DNA of 64,000 bases from JAXMHN01 sp964578605 (GCA_964578605.1 CAZODO010000014.1:1-64000), one strand, 5' to 3'. Positions 27,054-36,758 are shown, numbered from the stretch's first letter. Notes: generated by a model not told the origin, from the letters alone. Translations and numbers: made by a program.

Positions 27054-27911
27054 CTAAACGTAAAGCGCCATGCGCAGATCGTGCACGAGCAGGCTCGTGA
27101 TGGGGTAGCGCTTGTCGGCTTCGCGTTCGAGGCACTTCAAAATCGCTTTCTCCAACGCAAACGGGATATCCGCGTTGAGTTCGCGCGGTGGGAGGAAATC
27201 CGAACGGTCAAGCTGTTTGCGGAGGATCTCGTCCGGCGTCTCACCGGGGAAAGGCTTGCGGCCCGCCAGCATCTCGTAGGCGGTCACGCCATAGGCAAAG
27301 ATGTCCACGCGGTGATCAATCGGCTGGCGCAGGAGCTGTTCCGGGGCCATGTAGGCCGGTGTTCCCGGGTTTTCGGACATCTTGTGCGGTTTCTCGGGTT
27401 TCTTTCGCGCCAGGTCGAAATCGACGAGCCGCACGTTCGCATTGCGCGAGACCAGGACGTTTTCCGGCTTGAAATCCAGGTGCATAAACCCGCTGTCATG
27501 GACGTGCTCGAGGGCGACCGCCATGTCGATAAGGACGTTCCCCACATTCTCCACCAGGACCGGGTCGTTCCGCGAAAAGAGCAGCTTCAAGTTCGAGCCT
27601 TCCACGTACTCCATCACGAGATAAGGCGAGCCGCCCAGTTTGCCGTGCTCCACATAGCCAATGACATTCTCGTGGTTATGGATCTGGGACAGGATCTCGC
27701 ATCCGCGGAAGAACCTCTTCTTTGCCGTGAAGCTGAAAAACGAGGTGTCGCGAAGGCGCCGGAGCGCGAAGGGTTCGTTCTTCTGGTTGGTCACGTACCA
27801 GATGTCCGCCATCCCGCCGCTGTTGATAAGCTCCTGGAGGTAGTAGGACCCGAATGACCTGTTCCCTTCCGGTGGACTTGAATTCAAACCGTCCGATTCG
27901 AGCGCAAACAT
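27054..27911 (-). CDS. Ser/Thr protein-kinase-like protein with variant catalytic residues
   Basis: The 285-residue cytosolic protein has a Hanks-type kinase fold: a glycine loop (NSGGMADIWYV), a catalytic loop HLDFKPENVL, and GTPAYMAPEQLL. Two key residues differ. The beta-3 lysine is arginine (PFALRRLR, about residue 51), and the DFG motif is VDFD. It may be a weak kinase, an atypical one or a pseudokinase. There is no transmembrane or sensor domain. The ATG at 27911 has an AGGAAAC site; a GTG codon one position upstream is possible. Confidence 0.88.
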   Translation of the reverse strand: MFALESDGLNSSPPEGNRSFGSYYLQELINSGGMADIWYVTNQKNEPFALRRLRDTSFFSFTAKKRFFRGCEILSQIHNHENVIGYVEHGKLGGSPYLVMEYVEGSNLKLLFSRNDPVLVENVGNVLIDMAVALEHVHDSGFMHLDFKPENVLVSRNANVRLVDFDLARKKPEKPHKMSENPGTPAYMAPEQLLRQPIDHRVDIFAYGVTAYEMLAGRKPFPGETPDEILRKQLDRSDFLPPRELNADIPFALEKAILKCLEREADKRYPITSLLVHDLRMALYV

Positions 27912-28104
27912 CACGTGTTTCCTGGTTTAGTTACCGCAATCCGCGGGCCTTTGCAATCCAGACGGGGTGTTCGTTCGTACGCACATCCAATGCGACCCAC
28001 AAGGCAATTCAGGGAGGCAACGGCGGCAAAACGCTCAGGGCGAGGGTTGCTCAGCGGCCGCATGGCGCCATTGACATTGAACCATCATCAATCATAATTC
28101 GGCC

Positions 28105-28653
28105 ATGAGATTCATTGCGCTACTGATGGGCAGCCTTTGCTTGATGCAAATGGCGATGGCAAGCGCTTCCTCGCTGTACGAGATCCCCCTGAAAGATATC
28201 GATGGCAAAGCAACGTCGTTGAAAGCGCATGAAGGCCAAGTGCTACTGCTGGTGAACGTGGCTTCCAAATGTGGTTACACGCCGCAGTACAAAGGCCTGG
28301 AGAGTCTGCACCTGCAGTTCAAAGACCGAGGCTTTACGGTGCTCGGTTTTCCGTGCAACGATTTCGGAGCGCAGGAACCGGGCAGTAACGACGAAATCAA
28401 AAGCTTCTGCTCGGCCAATTATGGCGTGACCTTCCCGCTTTTTGACAAGGTGCATGTGAAGGGACCAGATCAGCACCCGCTTTTCGCCGCGTTAACAGGG
28501 GACGAATCGCCGCTCCCGGGAGAAATCAAATGGAATTTCTCGAAATTCCTGATCGGGCGAGACGGCAAGCTCGTTCGTCGATTTGAGTCGAAGGTGGCTC
28601 CGGATTCTCCCGAACTCGTCCAGGCGATCAAAGCGGCCTTGGAAAAGAAGTAA
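28105..28653 (+). CDS. Exported glutathione peroxidase-family protein
   Basis: The 182-residue protein has a signal peptide (FIALLMGSLCLMQMAMASA). Glutathione/thioredoxin peroxidase motifs follow: NVASKCGYTPQY with the peroxidatic cysteine, FPCNDFGAQEPG with the catalytic Gln, and IKWNFSKFLI with the Trp and Asn. It should reduce hydrogen peroxide and lipid peroxides in the envelope, most likely with thioredoxin as donor. It is the first of a run of small plus-strand genes. Confidence 0.92.
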   Translation: MRFIALLMGSLCLMQMAMASASSLYEIPLKDIDGKATSLKAHEGQVLLLVNVASKCGYTPQYKGLESLHLQFKDRGFTVLGFPCNDFGAQEPGSNDEIKSFCSANYGVTFPLFDKVHVKGPDQHPLFAALTGDESPLPGEIKWNFSKFLIGRDGKLVRRFESKVAPDSPELVQAIKAALEKK

Positions 28654-28731
28654 AGCGGTCCGGATTCGGTGATCTGGCGCAGAACCAGGGGGCAGCTGTC
28701 GGGATGGCTCGGAGTTCGCCAACCAATTACT

Positions 28732-29034
28732 ATGCAAAAAGTCAAACACATCACGCTCTTGAAGTTCAAGGAGGGGACTCCCGAGGATCAGGTGCAGAGC
28801 ATTTTCGACACGATCCTGGACATCACCGAAAGTGTTCCGGGAATCGAGGATTATGTGTCGGGACCGAACTCCAGTCCGGAAGGGTTCAGCCAGGGGTATA
28901 CGCACGCGCTGATCATGACGTTTTCGGATTCTGCGGCGCGCGATGCTTACCTGAACAACCCCAGCCACGAGCAGGTGAAGGGTTTGACGGACCCTGTGCT
29001 GGACGCGCGTCTGGTGATTGATTTCGAGGTGTAA
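28732..29034 (+). CDS. Dabb-domain (stress-responsive alpha-beta barrel) protein
   Basis: The 100-residue protein (QKVKHITLLKFKEGTPEDQ, then ITESVPGIEDYVSGPN) is a single Dabb domain, a dimeric ferredoxin-like barrel found in stress proteins and some small-molecule enzymes. The ATG at 28732 was chosen because the family starts with this strand; the longer frame adds 21 unrelated residues. The role is unknown. Confidence 0.85.
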   Translation: MQKVKHITLLKFKEGTPEDQVQSIFDTILDITESVPGIEDYVSGPNSSPEGFSQGYTHALIMTFSDSAARDAYLNNPSHEQVKGLTDPVLDARLVIDFEV

Positions 29035-29079
29035 CTGCCTTCCAACTCCGTTGCGTGCCCTTTGGTTTAACTGGATTTT

Positions 29080-29481
29080 ATGGCTCGTCGACAGCATCCT
29101 TCGGAAATGAAACTCATTCTATCGGCCCACAATGTGACGCTCACCAAGGCGATTGAAGCCCATGTTGTCATTCGCTTGGAAAAGATTGCTCATTTGGATC
29201 GATTCGCGATCGATGCCCGGGTGACCCTGGATCACGATCATACCAAAGTTCCCGAACGCGCTTTCAGTTGCTCCATCCGTCTGAGTGTGCCTGGCCCGGA
29301 CCTGTTTGCCGAAGATTCGCAGAGCGACCTGTATGCCGCCATCGATGTGGTCAGCAAGAAGATCGAACAACAGATCCGCAAGCGGCATAACAAGTTTAAG
29401 GCCCGCAAACATACCGACGCGGCAACCACCAAGCGCAAGCGCCAGGAAGCCCTCCTCCAGCCCGACACAGACCTTTCCTAA
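29080..29481 (+). CDS. hpf: Ribosome hibernation-promoting factor
   Basis: The 133-residue protein has the HPF/YfiA fold (LILSAHNVTLTKAIEAHV, then DLYAAIDVVSKKIEQQIRK). HPF binds the decoding centre of idle ribosomes in slow growth. It is a short form without the dimerising C-terminal domain but with a basic tail (KFKARKHTD). The true start may be the ATG at 29107, which fits the family better; the ATG at 29080 adds nine residues. Confidence 0.9.
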   Translation: MARRQHPSEMKLILSAHNVTLTKAIEAHVVIRLEKIAHLDRFAIDARVTLDHDHTKVPERAFSCSIRLSVPGPDLFAEDSQSDLYAAIDVVSKKIEQQIRKRHNKFKARKHTDAATTKRKRQEALLQPDTDLS

Positions 29482-29507
29482 GCCGGCTTTTCTCGCGCTC
29501 TGTCGCT

Positions 29508-30809
29508 GTGTTCTCCGCCCCTGGCCAAAATCCCGATGGCCTAGCAGCGCGTTTTCTTCTCCGGGCGCGCATCGTTCTGCCGGTCGCCAAGCCGCCCCTT
29601 GAGAACGGCGGCGTCCTGATCACTGGCGATCGGATTGCGGCCGTCGGTCCGGCGGCTTCCTTTCGGGCTGAGCCTCGATCCGCCACGGTCGACTTGGGCG
29701 AGGTGATCCTGCTTCCCGGCCTGGTCAACGCACATTGCCATCTCGATTACACCGACATGGCGGGGCAAATCCCCCCACCGGCCGGTTTTCCTGAATGGAT
29801 TAAGGCCATGCTGGCGTTGAAACAGGACCGCATGTTTTCGGACTACGCAGCCGCCTGGCTCAAGGGCGCCCGGATGCTCCTGCGCCACGGGACCACCACC
29901 GTCGTGGATGCCGAGGCTGTCCCCTTGCTGTTGTCCGAGGTGCTCTCGGCGACCCCTTTGCGCGTCTGTTCGCTGCTGGAGTTGACGGGGCTTCGCAGCC
30001 GGCGCGCACCGGAGCAACTCTTGCGCGACGCCACCCAAACGATTGAATCGCTTGCAGTCGCCTCTGGTTGGGCCGGCCTTTCGCCCCACGCGCCTTACTC
30101 AACTCCACCCGCCGTGCTCCGTCTTGCGGCCGAGGCCGCGCAGGAAAGGCACTGGCCGCTGGCGACGCACGTGGCAGAATCAGCCGAAGAGCTGGAGATG
30201 TTCGTGGCCCGGCGCGGCCCGATGTTCGATTGGCTCAAGGAATTCCGGGATATGTCGGACTGCGGTGGTTGTTCACCCGTGCGGCACCTCCAACGGCACG
30301 GCCTGCTTTCGGAGCGCTTGATGGCCGTGCATGCGAATTACCTGGCGGCGGGAGACGCGGAGACCCTGGCTCGGGCGGACGTCAGCGTGGTTCATTGTCC
30401 GCGGAGCCATGCCTACTTTGGCCATCAGCCGTTTCCCTGGGGAGAGTTGGTGGCGGCCGGGGTGAACCTCTGCCTTGGAACCGACAGCCTTGCGACTGTG
30501 CGGACGCGCCCCGGGGCCGAGTGTGAGCTCGATCTGTTCCAGGAGATGCGGGCGTTCGCCAAGGGCCAGCCCGCGGTGGCGCCGCGGACCGTTGTCCGGC
30601 TTGCGACGATGAATGGGGCACGGGCTTTGGGCCAGGCTGGGGAGCTTGGGGAGTTGTCACCCCGAGCGCGTGCGGACGTGATCACAGTGCCTTTCTCGGG
30701 CGGGGTTCGTGGCGTCTGGGAGGCGGCGATTCATCATCAAGAGCCTGTGCCCGGCGTGATGATTGGCGGGCAATGGGTGGTCCGGCCGCCCGGCGCTTGG
30801 AGCCCTTGA
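29508..30809 (+). CDS. Amidohydrolase of the cytosine-deaminase/chlorohydrolase family
   Basis: The 433-residue protein has a composite beta domain, then a metal-dependent barrel. NAHCHLDYTDM holds the HxH pair, THVAES the third metal ligand, VHANYL the catalytic His region and LGTDSLAT the catalytic Asp. Relatives deaminate or hydrolyse purine-like or S-adenosyl compounds, for example aminofutalosine deaminase in menaquinone synthesis. I cannot choose a substrate from sequence. The GTG start follows hpf by 26 bp and the stop is 3 bp before bioF, so it is probably in an operon with the biotin genes. Confidence 0.85.
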   Translation: MFSAPGQNPDGLAARFLLRARIVLPVAKPPLENGGVLITGDRIAAVGPAASFRAEPRSATVDLGEVILLPGLVNAHCHLDYTDMAGQIPPPAGFPEWIKAMLALKQDRMFSDYAAAWLKGARMLLRHGTTTVVDAEAVPLLLSEVLSATPLRVCSLLELTGLRSRRAPEQLLRDATQTIESLAVASGWAGLSPHAPYSTPPAVLRLAAEAAQERHWPLATHVAESAEELEMFVARRGPMFDWLKEFRDMSDCGGCSPVRHLQRHGLLSERLMAVHANYLAAGDAETLARADVSVVHCPRSHAYFGHQPFPWGELVAAGVNLCLGTDSLATVRTRPGAECELDLFQEMRAFAKGQPAVAPRTVVRLATMNGARALGQAGELGELSPRARADVITVPFSGGVRGVWEAAIHHQEPVPGVMIGGQWVVRPPGAWSP

Positions 30810-30812
30810 AAG

Positions 30813-32027
30813 ATGCTTGAGTTCGAGGAAACGCTGAAACGGGAGCTTGCCCTGATTGAGGAGCAGGGCTTGAGGCGCGAGTTGCGCCAGGTCGATTCGC
30901 CGCAGGCGGCTCGGATCATTTGGGATGGCCGTGAGTTGGTGAACTTCGCTTCGAACGATTACCTCGGCTTGGCAAACCATCCGTCCGTCAAGCAGGCGGC
31001 GGTGGAGGCGGTCGAAAGGTTCGGTGCCGGCTCGGGTGCGTCGCGCCTGATCTGCGGTTCGCTCGCGCCGCACCATCGACTGGAGGAAGCGCTCGCGGCG
31101 TTCAAAGGCTTAGAAGCGGCCGTGAGTTTTGGGAGCGGGTATGCCGCGGCGCTGGGGACGATCGGCGCCCTTCTGGGCAAGGACGACTGTGTGGTCGTCG
31201 ATCGCCTGGTGCATGCCTGTTTTATCGATGCTGCCCGCTTGAGCGGTGCCAAACTCCGTGTCTTTCGGCATAACGACCTCGGTGATCTGGAGCGCGTCCT
31301 GCGGTCGGTGATTGCCCGGTGCGGCCCGGCTTCCGGCCGGGAATCAACCCCGCGGATCCTCGTGGTGACCGAGAGTGTTTTCTCCATGGACGGCGACCTC
31401 GCGCCCTTGAAGGGCATCGTCGAGCTGAAAGAGCGTTACGGGGCGTGGCTGATGCTGGACGAGGCGCATGCTACCGGTCTTTTTGGTGAAAGGCGAAACG
31501 GCTTGGCAAGCGCCTCTGGAGTGGGCGGACGCATCGAGATCCAGATGGGCACGCTCGGCAAAGCGCTGGGGGCTTCCGGCGGCTTCATTTGCGGCTCGCG
31601 ACGGCTGATCGATCTTTTGGTAAACCGTGCGCGCAGCTTCATCTTTTCAACGGCCCCGGCGCCTGCGGCCTCGGCGGCCGCCCTGGCCGCCATTAATCTG
31701 GTGCAGAGCGACACGGGCGCCGGGCGATGTCGGGCGTTGTGGGAAAGAGTCGCGCAGATCGCGAAGCTCGCGCGCAGCGGATGGACCGAGTCGTTGGCCG
31801 CGCCAGGCAGCCCTATTCTCCCAGTGCCGGTCGGCGAGGAACGGGATGCCGTGGCCTTGGCGGATCGCCTGCGTGAGCACGGGTTTGGCATTCCCGCGGT
31901 CCGTTACCCCGCGGTGCCGCGCGGCAAAGCCCGGCTCCGGATGACCCTGACGGCCGGGCATTCGGCGGAGGATATCACGCGCGCGACGGCTTTACTGGAG
32001 GCATTTGGGGCGCTGCGCAAGTCGTAA
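30813..32027 (+). CDS. bioF: 8-amino-7-oxononanoate synthase
   Basis: The 404-residue protein is a pyridoxal-phosphate alpha-oxoamine synthase: NFASNDYLGLANHP, GSGASRLICGS, LDEAHATGLFG and GTLGKALGASGGF with the cofactor lysine. It joins pimeloyl thioester and alanine, the first step of the biotin ring pathway. A bioA gene follows 6 bp after the stop, which supports BioF over other family members. The ATG at 30813 lies 3 bp after the amidohydrolase stop. Confidence 0.95.
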   Translation: MLEFEETLKRELALIEEQGLRRELRQVDSPQAARIIWDGRELVNFASNDYLGLANHPSVKQAAVEAVERFGAGSGASRLICGSLAPHHRLEEALAAFKGLEAAVSFGSGYAAALGTIGALLGKDDCVVVDRLVHACFIDAARLSGAKLRVFRHNDLGDLERVLRSVIARCGPASGRESTPRILVVTESVFSMDGDLAPLKGIVELKERYGAWLMLDEAHATGLFGERRNGLASASGVGGRIEIQMGTLGKALGASGGFICGSRRLIDLLVNRARSFIFSTAPAPAASAAALAAINLVQSDTGAGRCRALWERVAQIAKLARSGWTESLAAPGSPILPVPVGEERDAVALADRLREHGFGIPAVRYPAVPRGKARLRMTLTAGHSAEDITRATALLEAFGALRKS

Positions 32028-32033
32028 GGAAGT

Positions 32034-33446
32034 ATGCATCCACTGGCCAAGCTCGATCATCAGTTTGTCTGGCATCCCTTTACCCAGATGCGGGACTGGC
32101 TTCGGCGTGAACCGATCGTGATCGTCGAAGGGAAGGGCGCCGTGCTGCGCGATGCGGACGGCAAGGAATACCTGGATGCGAACTCTTCGATTTGGACCAA
32201 TCTGCACGGGCACCGCCATTCGAAGATCCATGCGGCCATCCGCCGGCAGCTTTCGAAGATCGCGCATTCGTCCGCCCTGGGGTTTGCGAATGAGCCGGCG
32301 TCATTGCTGGCAGCGGAACTGATTTCCCTCGCCAACCGGGCCCAGGCGCTCACGCCGCATTTGGCAAAGGTATTCTTCTCGGACGACGGATCGACGGCGC
32401 TCGAGGTGGCCTTAAAGCTCGCCTACGAGTTTGCACGACGTTCCGGCCGGAGCAGCAACCCCAAGTTCCTCTCGCTGGATCGGGCGTACCATGGCGATAC
32501 CGTCGGTGCGGTCAGCTTGGGCCATATCGACCTGTTCCATAAGGCGTATTCGGGCTTGCTCTTCACGTCCGAGACTGTCCAGGCGCCTTACTGTTACCGT
32601 TGCCCGTTCAACCGCGCGGCGCCGGAGCGTGCTGACGGGCGCGAATACCGAAAGTGCCAATGGGAATGCGTTCAGGAGGTCGAACGGGCTTTTGCCCGGC
32701 AACGCGCGGCGGGAAACCCTTTTGCCGCGTTCGTGGTGGAGCCCCGGATGCAAGGTGCGGCCGGGATGATACCGCAGCCGGCCGGCTGGCTGCGCAAAGT
32801 AGCCGAGATCGCGCGCGCGGACGGTGCGCAACTGATTGCCGACGAAGTCATGACGGGCTTTGGGCGGACTGGATCGGTGTTCGCAAGCCATGCCGAGGGG
32901 GTGCAACCGGATTATCTTGCCGTCGCAAAAGGCCTCACGGGCGGTTACTTGCCGATGGCGGCCACGCTGGTGACCCAGCCGGTCTTTGACGCGTTCCTTG
33001 GCGAATATTCCGAGTTCAAGACGTTTTTCCACGGACACAGCTTCACGGGGAACCAATTGGGCGCCGCAGCGGCGCTGTCGAGCCTTGGGCTGTTGAACGC
33101 GCCTCGGGCGGAGGCTGCCCGGGCGCGGCTCGCGGGGGCATTGCAACGGCAATTGCAGGCGCTCTGGGCGCTCCCGAACGTTGGAGACATCCGCCAGGTC
33201 GGGTTGGTGGTGGGCGTTGAATTGGTCCGCGACTGGCGCACCCGGGAACCGTTCCGTCCGGACGAACGGGTTGGCATTCGCGTTTGCGAAGGGATGGCCC
33301 GGAGAGGCGTGCTCACGCGGCCGGTGGGTGATGTGATCGTTCTGATGCCGCCTTACTGCGCCACGCCGACCCAGGTGGCCCGGATGATCGCCGCGCTCGC
33401 GGACAGCCTTGCGGAGATGCGCCCGCCCGGCGCTCCGAATGCGTGA
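32034..33446 (+). CDS. bioA: Adenosylmethionine-8-amino-7-oxononanoate aminotransferase
   Basis: The 470-residue protein is a class III aminotransferase with the BioA signatures VWHPFTQM, RAYHGDTVGAVSLG, IADEVMTGFGRTG and VAKGLTGGYLPMA with the cofactor lysine. It makes 7,8-diaminononanoate from the BioF product using S-adenosylmethionine (or lysine in BioK variants). A TAAGGAAGT ribosome-binding site precedes the ATG. bioB and bioD are not in the window. Confidence 0.95.
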   Translation: MHPLAKLDHQFVWHPFTQMRDWLRREPIVIVEGKGAVLRDADGKEYLDANSSIWTNLHGHRHSKIHAAIRRQLSKIAHSSALGFANEPASLLAAELISLANRAQALTPHLAKVFFSDDGSTALEVALKLAYEFARRSGRSSNPKFLSLDRAYHGDTVGAVSLGHIDLFHKAYSGLLFTSETVQAPYCYRCPFNRAAPERADGREYRKCQWECVQEVERAFARQRAAGNPFAAFVVEPRMQGAAGMIPQPAGWLRKVAEIARADGAQLIADEVMTGFGRTGSVFASHAEGVQPDYLAVAKGLTGGYLPMAATLVTQPVFDAFLGEYSEFKTFFHGHSFTGNQLGAAAALSSLGLLNAPRAEAARARLAGALQRQLQALWALPNVGDIRQVGLVVGVELVRDWRTREPFRPDERVGIRVCEGMARRGVLTRPVGDVIVLMPPYCATPTQVARMIAALADSLAEMRPPGAPNA

Positions 33447-33479
33447 CAGCTTTGGCGATTCCTGCCACACTCTGATCGG

Positions 33480-36400
33480 ATGAGACCCGCGAGCCAGCCC
33501 CCAAGAGAACCTGATCCGGCCCGGTCCTCGAGTCCTGCTTGCGGATGTGCCGCGAAGGCTTGTGGCATGGGCCGGCGGGAGTTTTTGAAGGTCTCTGGTT
33601 GGGCGGCGCTGACGGCGGGTGTGGCGCCCTGGCGGGCCATGGCCGGGCCCTTCGCGGCGGCGGACTTCGAGAACCTGGTTCCGGCGGACAAGCGCCTCAG
33701 CCCTGAATGGGTCAAGTCGTTAACGGAGCGCGGGGAGCCCGAGGTCTGGCGCGGTTCCGAGTTGGCGCATATTGGGATGCCGGCCGGCGGGATTGGCTGC
33801 GGGCAGCTCTATATCAGCGGAGACGGCCGTCTTTGGCATTGGGATATCTTTCGCCCCACCTATTCCACCGATTATTCCGAGGTCACGACCGGTCCGCATT
33901 ACGCCGAACCGCTCTCCCAGGACTCTCCCATCGAGCAAGGGTTCGCGCTTCGCATCAATGCGGGCGGGCAGCGCGAGGTCTGGGAACTGGATTCGCGGGC
34001 GTTCCGTGACGTGGCATTTCGCGGCGAGTACCCGATGGCGAAGGCGCGTTTTGAAGACGCGGCGTGTCCGGTCCGGGTGGATCTGGTGGCCTTTTCGCCC
34101 TTCATCCCGCTGAATCCCGACGCTTCCTCTTTGCCGGCGACCGTCCTGCAGTACGAGATCAGGAACACGAGCAAGTCCAAGATCGATGTGGAGATCGCGG
34201 GCTGGTTGCAGAACGCGGTATGCCTGTCGGACGACCTGCCGTCACTTGGCATCCGGCGCAACCGGGTTTCGCGCCGGGACCGAGTCCTGATGTTGGAATG
34301 TTCGGCAGAACCGCCGCCGGCGCGGAACCGGGCCGAGCGCCGGGCGGACATCCTTTTTGACGGATTCGAACGCGGAACGTACCAGGGCTGGACGGCGACC
34401 GGCACCGCCTTTGGTTCCGGGCCGGTGGAGCGAAGCGGGATGCCTTCCTACCAGCAGGATCCCGGAGCCCAAGGCCGCGGCCTGGTCAACAGCCACAATG
34501 CCCGCCAGGGCGAGGATATCCCCAAAGCCGATGCGCACACGGGGACGCTGACGAGCCGGTCGTTCGTGATTGAGCGCGATTTCATTTCGTTCCTCATTGG
34601 CGGCGGGCAGCACCCCGGCAAGACGTGCCTGAATCTGCTGGTGGACGGCTTGGTGGTCGCCAGTGCCACCGGTCACAACGATCACCGCATGCGCCAGGAA
34701 TGCTTTGACGTGAGTGCCTGGCCGGGGAAAACCGCCCAGCTCCAGATCATCGACCAGGTCGAGGGGGCCTGGGGGAATATCGGCGTGGACGAGATCGTGT
34801 TCACGGACGAAATCCCGAGCAACAAGCAATTGGACCAGTTGCCCGGGTATGGCACCATGAGCCTGGCCGTGTTGGACTCCAAGCGATCCGATCCTGGGGT
34901 CGCCGTGGTGGCCAGGCCGGTCACGGCCACCTCCGTCTTCAGTGCGCTCCGGGAGAGAAAGCCGGTGCCCTCAGTCACGACGCGCTTTGGGCAACTGTTG
35001 GCCGGCGCCGTGGGGCGCAAACTCAGTCTCCGGGCGGGCGACAGTGCCAAGGTCACCTTTGTCCTCGGCTGGCATTTCCCGGCTTACCTGAACCCTTCCG
35101 GTGAAATGGCAGCCATCCGGGACATTGGCCAACTGCGCCGCCGCTACGCCCGGAGGTTCGATTCGGCCAGCGATACGGTTTCCTACGTGGCGCGGCATCT
35201 CGACTCGCTCGCGGGGGAGACGGCGCTTTGGAACGAAACCTGGTACCGTTCCACACTCCCGTTCTGGTTCCTGGACCGCACCTTCCTCACGCTTGACACC
35301 CTCGCGACGACCACCTGCCACTGGTTTGATAACGACCGCTTTTACGCCTGGGAAGGGGTCGACTGCTGCCCGGGCACGTGCCAGCACGTCTGGCAGTACG
35401 CCCAAGGCGTGGCCCGCGTCTTCCCCCAGATCGAACGCGACGTGCGCGAGCGCGTCGATTTCGGCCTTGCCTGGCATGATAACGGCGCCATGGATTACCG
35501 CGGCGAAAGCGGCCGCAACGTGGCCCATGACGGCTTTGCCGGAACTCTTTTGCGTGTCTACCGCGAACATCAGACCTCTTCGGACAGCGCGTTCCTGCGG
35601 CGACTCTGGCCGCGTGTCCGCAAATCGCTGGAGTACCTGATGCGCGAAGACGCCGACGGCGACGGCCTGCTCGAGGGCGAGCAGTTCAACACCCTTGATG
35701 CGTCATGGTTCGGTCCCATGGCCTGGGTCAGTTCGCTGTACCTTGCCGCGCTGGCGGCCGGCCGTGAGATGGCCCTGGAGATGGAGGACGAAGCGTTCGC
35801 AAGGCGCTGCCAGCGCTTGATGATCGTCGGCCGCCGCAACCTGGTCGATCGACTCTTCAACGGCGAGTACTTCATTCACAAACCGGACCCGGCCCGGCCG
35901 GAGGCCACGAACACCAACGACGGCTGCCATATCGACCAGGTCTTCGGCCAGAGTTACGCCTGGCAACTGGGGCTCGGCCGCGTGGTTCCCGAAGCCGAGT
36001 GCGCTTCGGCATTGCGGTCGATCTGGCGGTACAATTTCACCCCGGACGTGGGCCCTTACCGGCAGAACTTCAAGGCGATCACAGCCGGGCGCTGGTATGC
36101 CTTGCCGGGCGAAGGCGGCGTGATCATGTGCACCTGGCCGAAGGGCGGCGCGGAAAGAGCCTCCGGCAAGGGCAACCCCACGTTTGTGGGGTACTTCAAC
36201 GAATGCATGACCGGGTTCGAGTACCAGGTCGCGGCCCACATGCTCTGGGAAGGCATGGTCACCGAAGGGATGGCCATCGTTCGGACCATCCACGACCGGT
36301 ATCACGCCTCCAAGCGTAATCCCTACAACGAAGTCGAGTGCTCCGACCATTACTCCCGCGCCATGATGAGCTACGGCGTCTTCCTCGCAGCCTGCGGCTA

Positions 36401-36743
36401 TGAGTACCATGGTCCCAAGGGCCACCTCGGCTTCGCCCCGCGGATCACTCCGGAGCATTTCCGCGCCGCCTTCACTGCCGCCGAAGGGTGGGGGACCTTC
36501 TCCCAAGACCGCGAGGCGCGATCCCAAAGCCACACCCTGGACCTCAAGTGGGGCAAGCTCCGGGTTCGCACCCTCGCTTTCACGCTCGCGGATGGGGTCA
36601 GACCGGCCCGCGCCAGGGTGCGCGCAGCGGGGAAGTGGATTGATGCCACGGTGCGGCCCGTGGGGAGCCGCGCCGAGATCACGCTCGGCTCGGAAGTCAC
36701 ATTGAGGGCGGGAGAATCGATGGAGGTGACGGTCTTTCCGTAA
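33480..36743 (+). CDS. Tat-exported GH116-like glucosidase with inserted module
   Basis: The 1087-residue protein starts with a cysteine-rich leader and a Tat signal (GMGRREFLKVSGWAALTAG; the real start may be the ATG at 33567). The N-terminal domain (IGMPAGGIGCGQLYISGDG) and the catalytic part are those of bile-acid beta-glucosidase/GH116 enzymes. NETWYRSTLPFWF holds the likely nucleophile and FNTLDASWFGPMAW the likely acid/base. Between them, about 34348-34812, lies a module also found at the N-terminus of the GH32 enzyme in this window. It should act on beta-glucosides or beta-xylosides in the envelope. It follows bioA by 33 bp but is functionally distinct. Confidence 0.85.
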   Translation: MRPASQPPREPDPARSSSPACGCAAKACGMGRREFLKVSGWAALTAGVAPWRAMAGPFAAADFENLVPADKRLSPEWVKSLTERGEPEVWRGSELAHIGMPAGGIGCGQLYISGDGRLWHWDIFRPTYSTDYSEVTTGPHYAEPLSQDSPIEQGFALRINAGGQREVWELDSRAFRDVAFRGEYPMAKARFEDAACPVRVDLVAFSPFIPLNPDASSLPATVLQYEIRNTSKSKIDVEIAGWLQNAVCLSDDLPSLGIRRNRVSRRDRVLMLECSAEPPPARNRAERRADILFDGFERGTYQGWTATGTAFGSGPVERSGMPSYQQDPGAQGRGLVNSHNARQGEDIPKADAHTGTLTSRSFVIERDFISFLIGGGQHPGKTCLNLLVDGLVVASATGHNDHRMRQECFDVSAWPGKTAQLQIIDQVEGAWGNIGVDEIVFTDEIPSNKQLDQLPGYGTMSLAVLDSKRSDPGVAVVARPVTATSVFSALRERKPVPSVTTRFGQLLAGAVGRKLSLRAGDSAKVTFVLGWHFPAYLNPSGEMAAIRDIGQLRRRYARRFDSASDTVSYVARHLDSLAGETALWNETWYRSTLPFWFLDRTFLTLDTLATTTCHWFDNDRFYAWEGVDCCPGTCQHVWQYAQGVARVFPQIERDVRERVDFGLAWHDNGAMDYRGESGRNVAHDGFAGTLLRVYREHQTSSDSAFLRRLWPRVRKSLEYLMREDADGDGLLEGEQFNTLDASWFGPMAWVSSLYLAALAAGREMALEMEDEAFARRCQRLMIVGRRNLVDRLFNGEYFIHKPDPARPEATNTNDGCHIDQVFGQSYAWQLGLGRVVPEAECASALRSIWRYNFTPDVGPYRQNFKAITAGRWYALPGEGGVIMCTWPKGGAERASGKGNPTFVGYFNECMTGFEYQVAAHMLWEGMVTEGMAIVRTIHDRYHASKRNPYNEVECSDHYSRAMMSYGVFLAACGYEYHGPKGHLGFAPRITPEHFRAAFTAAEGWGTFSQDREARSQSHTLDLKWGKLRVRTLAFTLADGVRPARARVRAAGKWIDATVRPVGSRAEITLGSEVTLRAGESMEVTVFP

Positions 36744-36758
36744 ACCTCCCGCCTTGTC

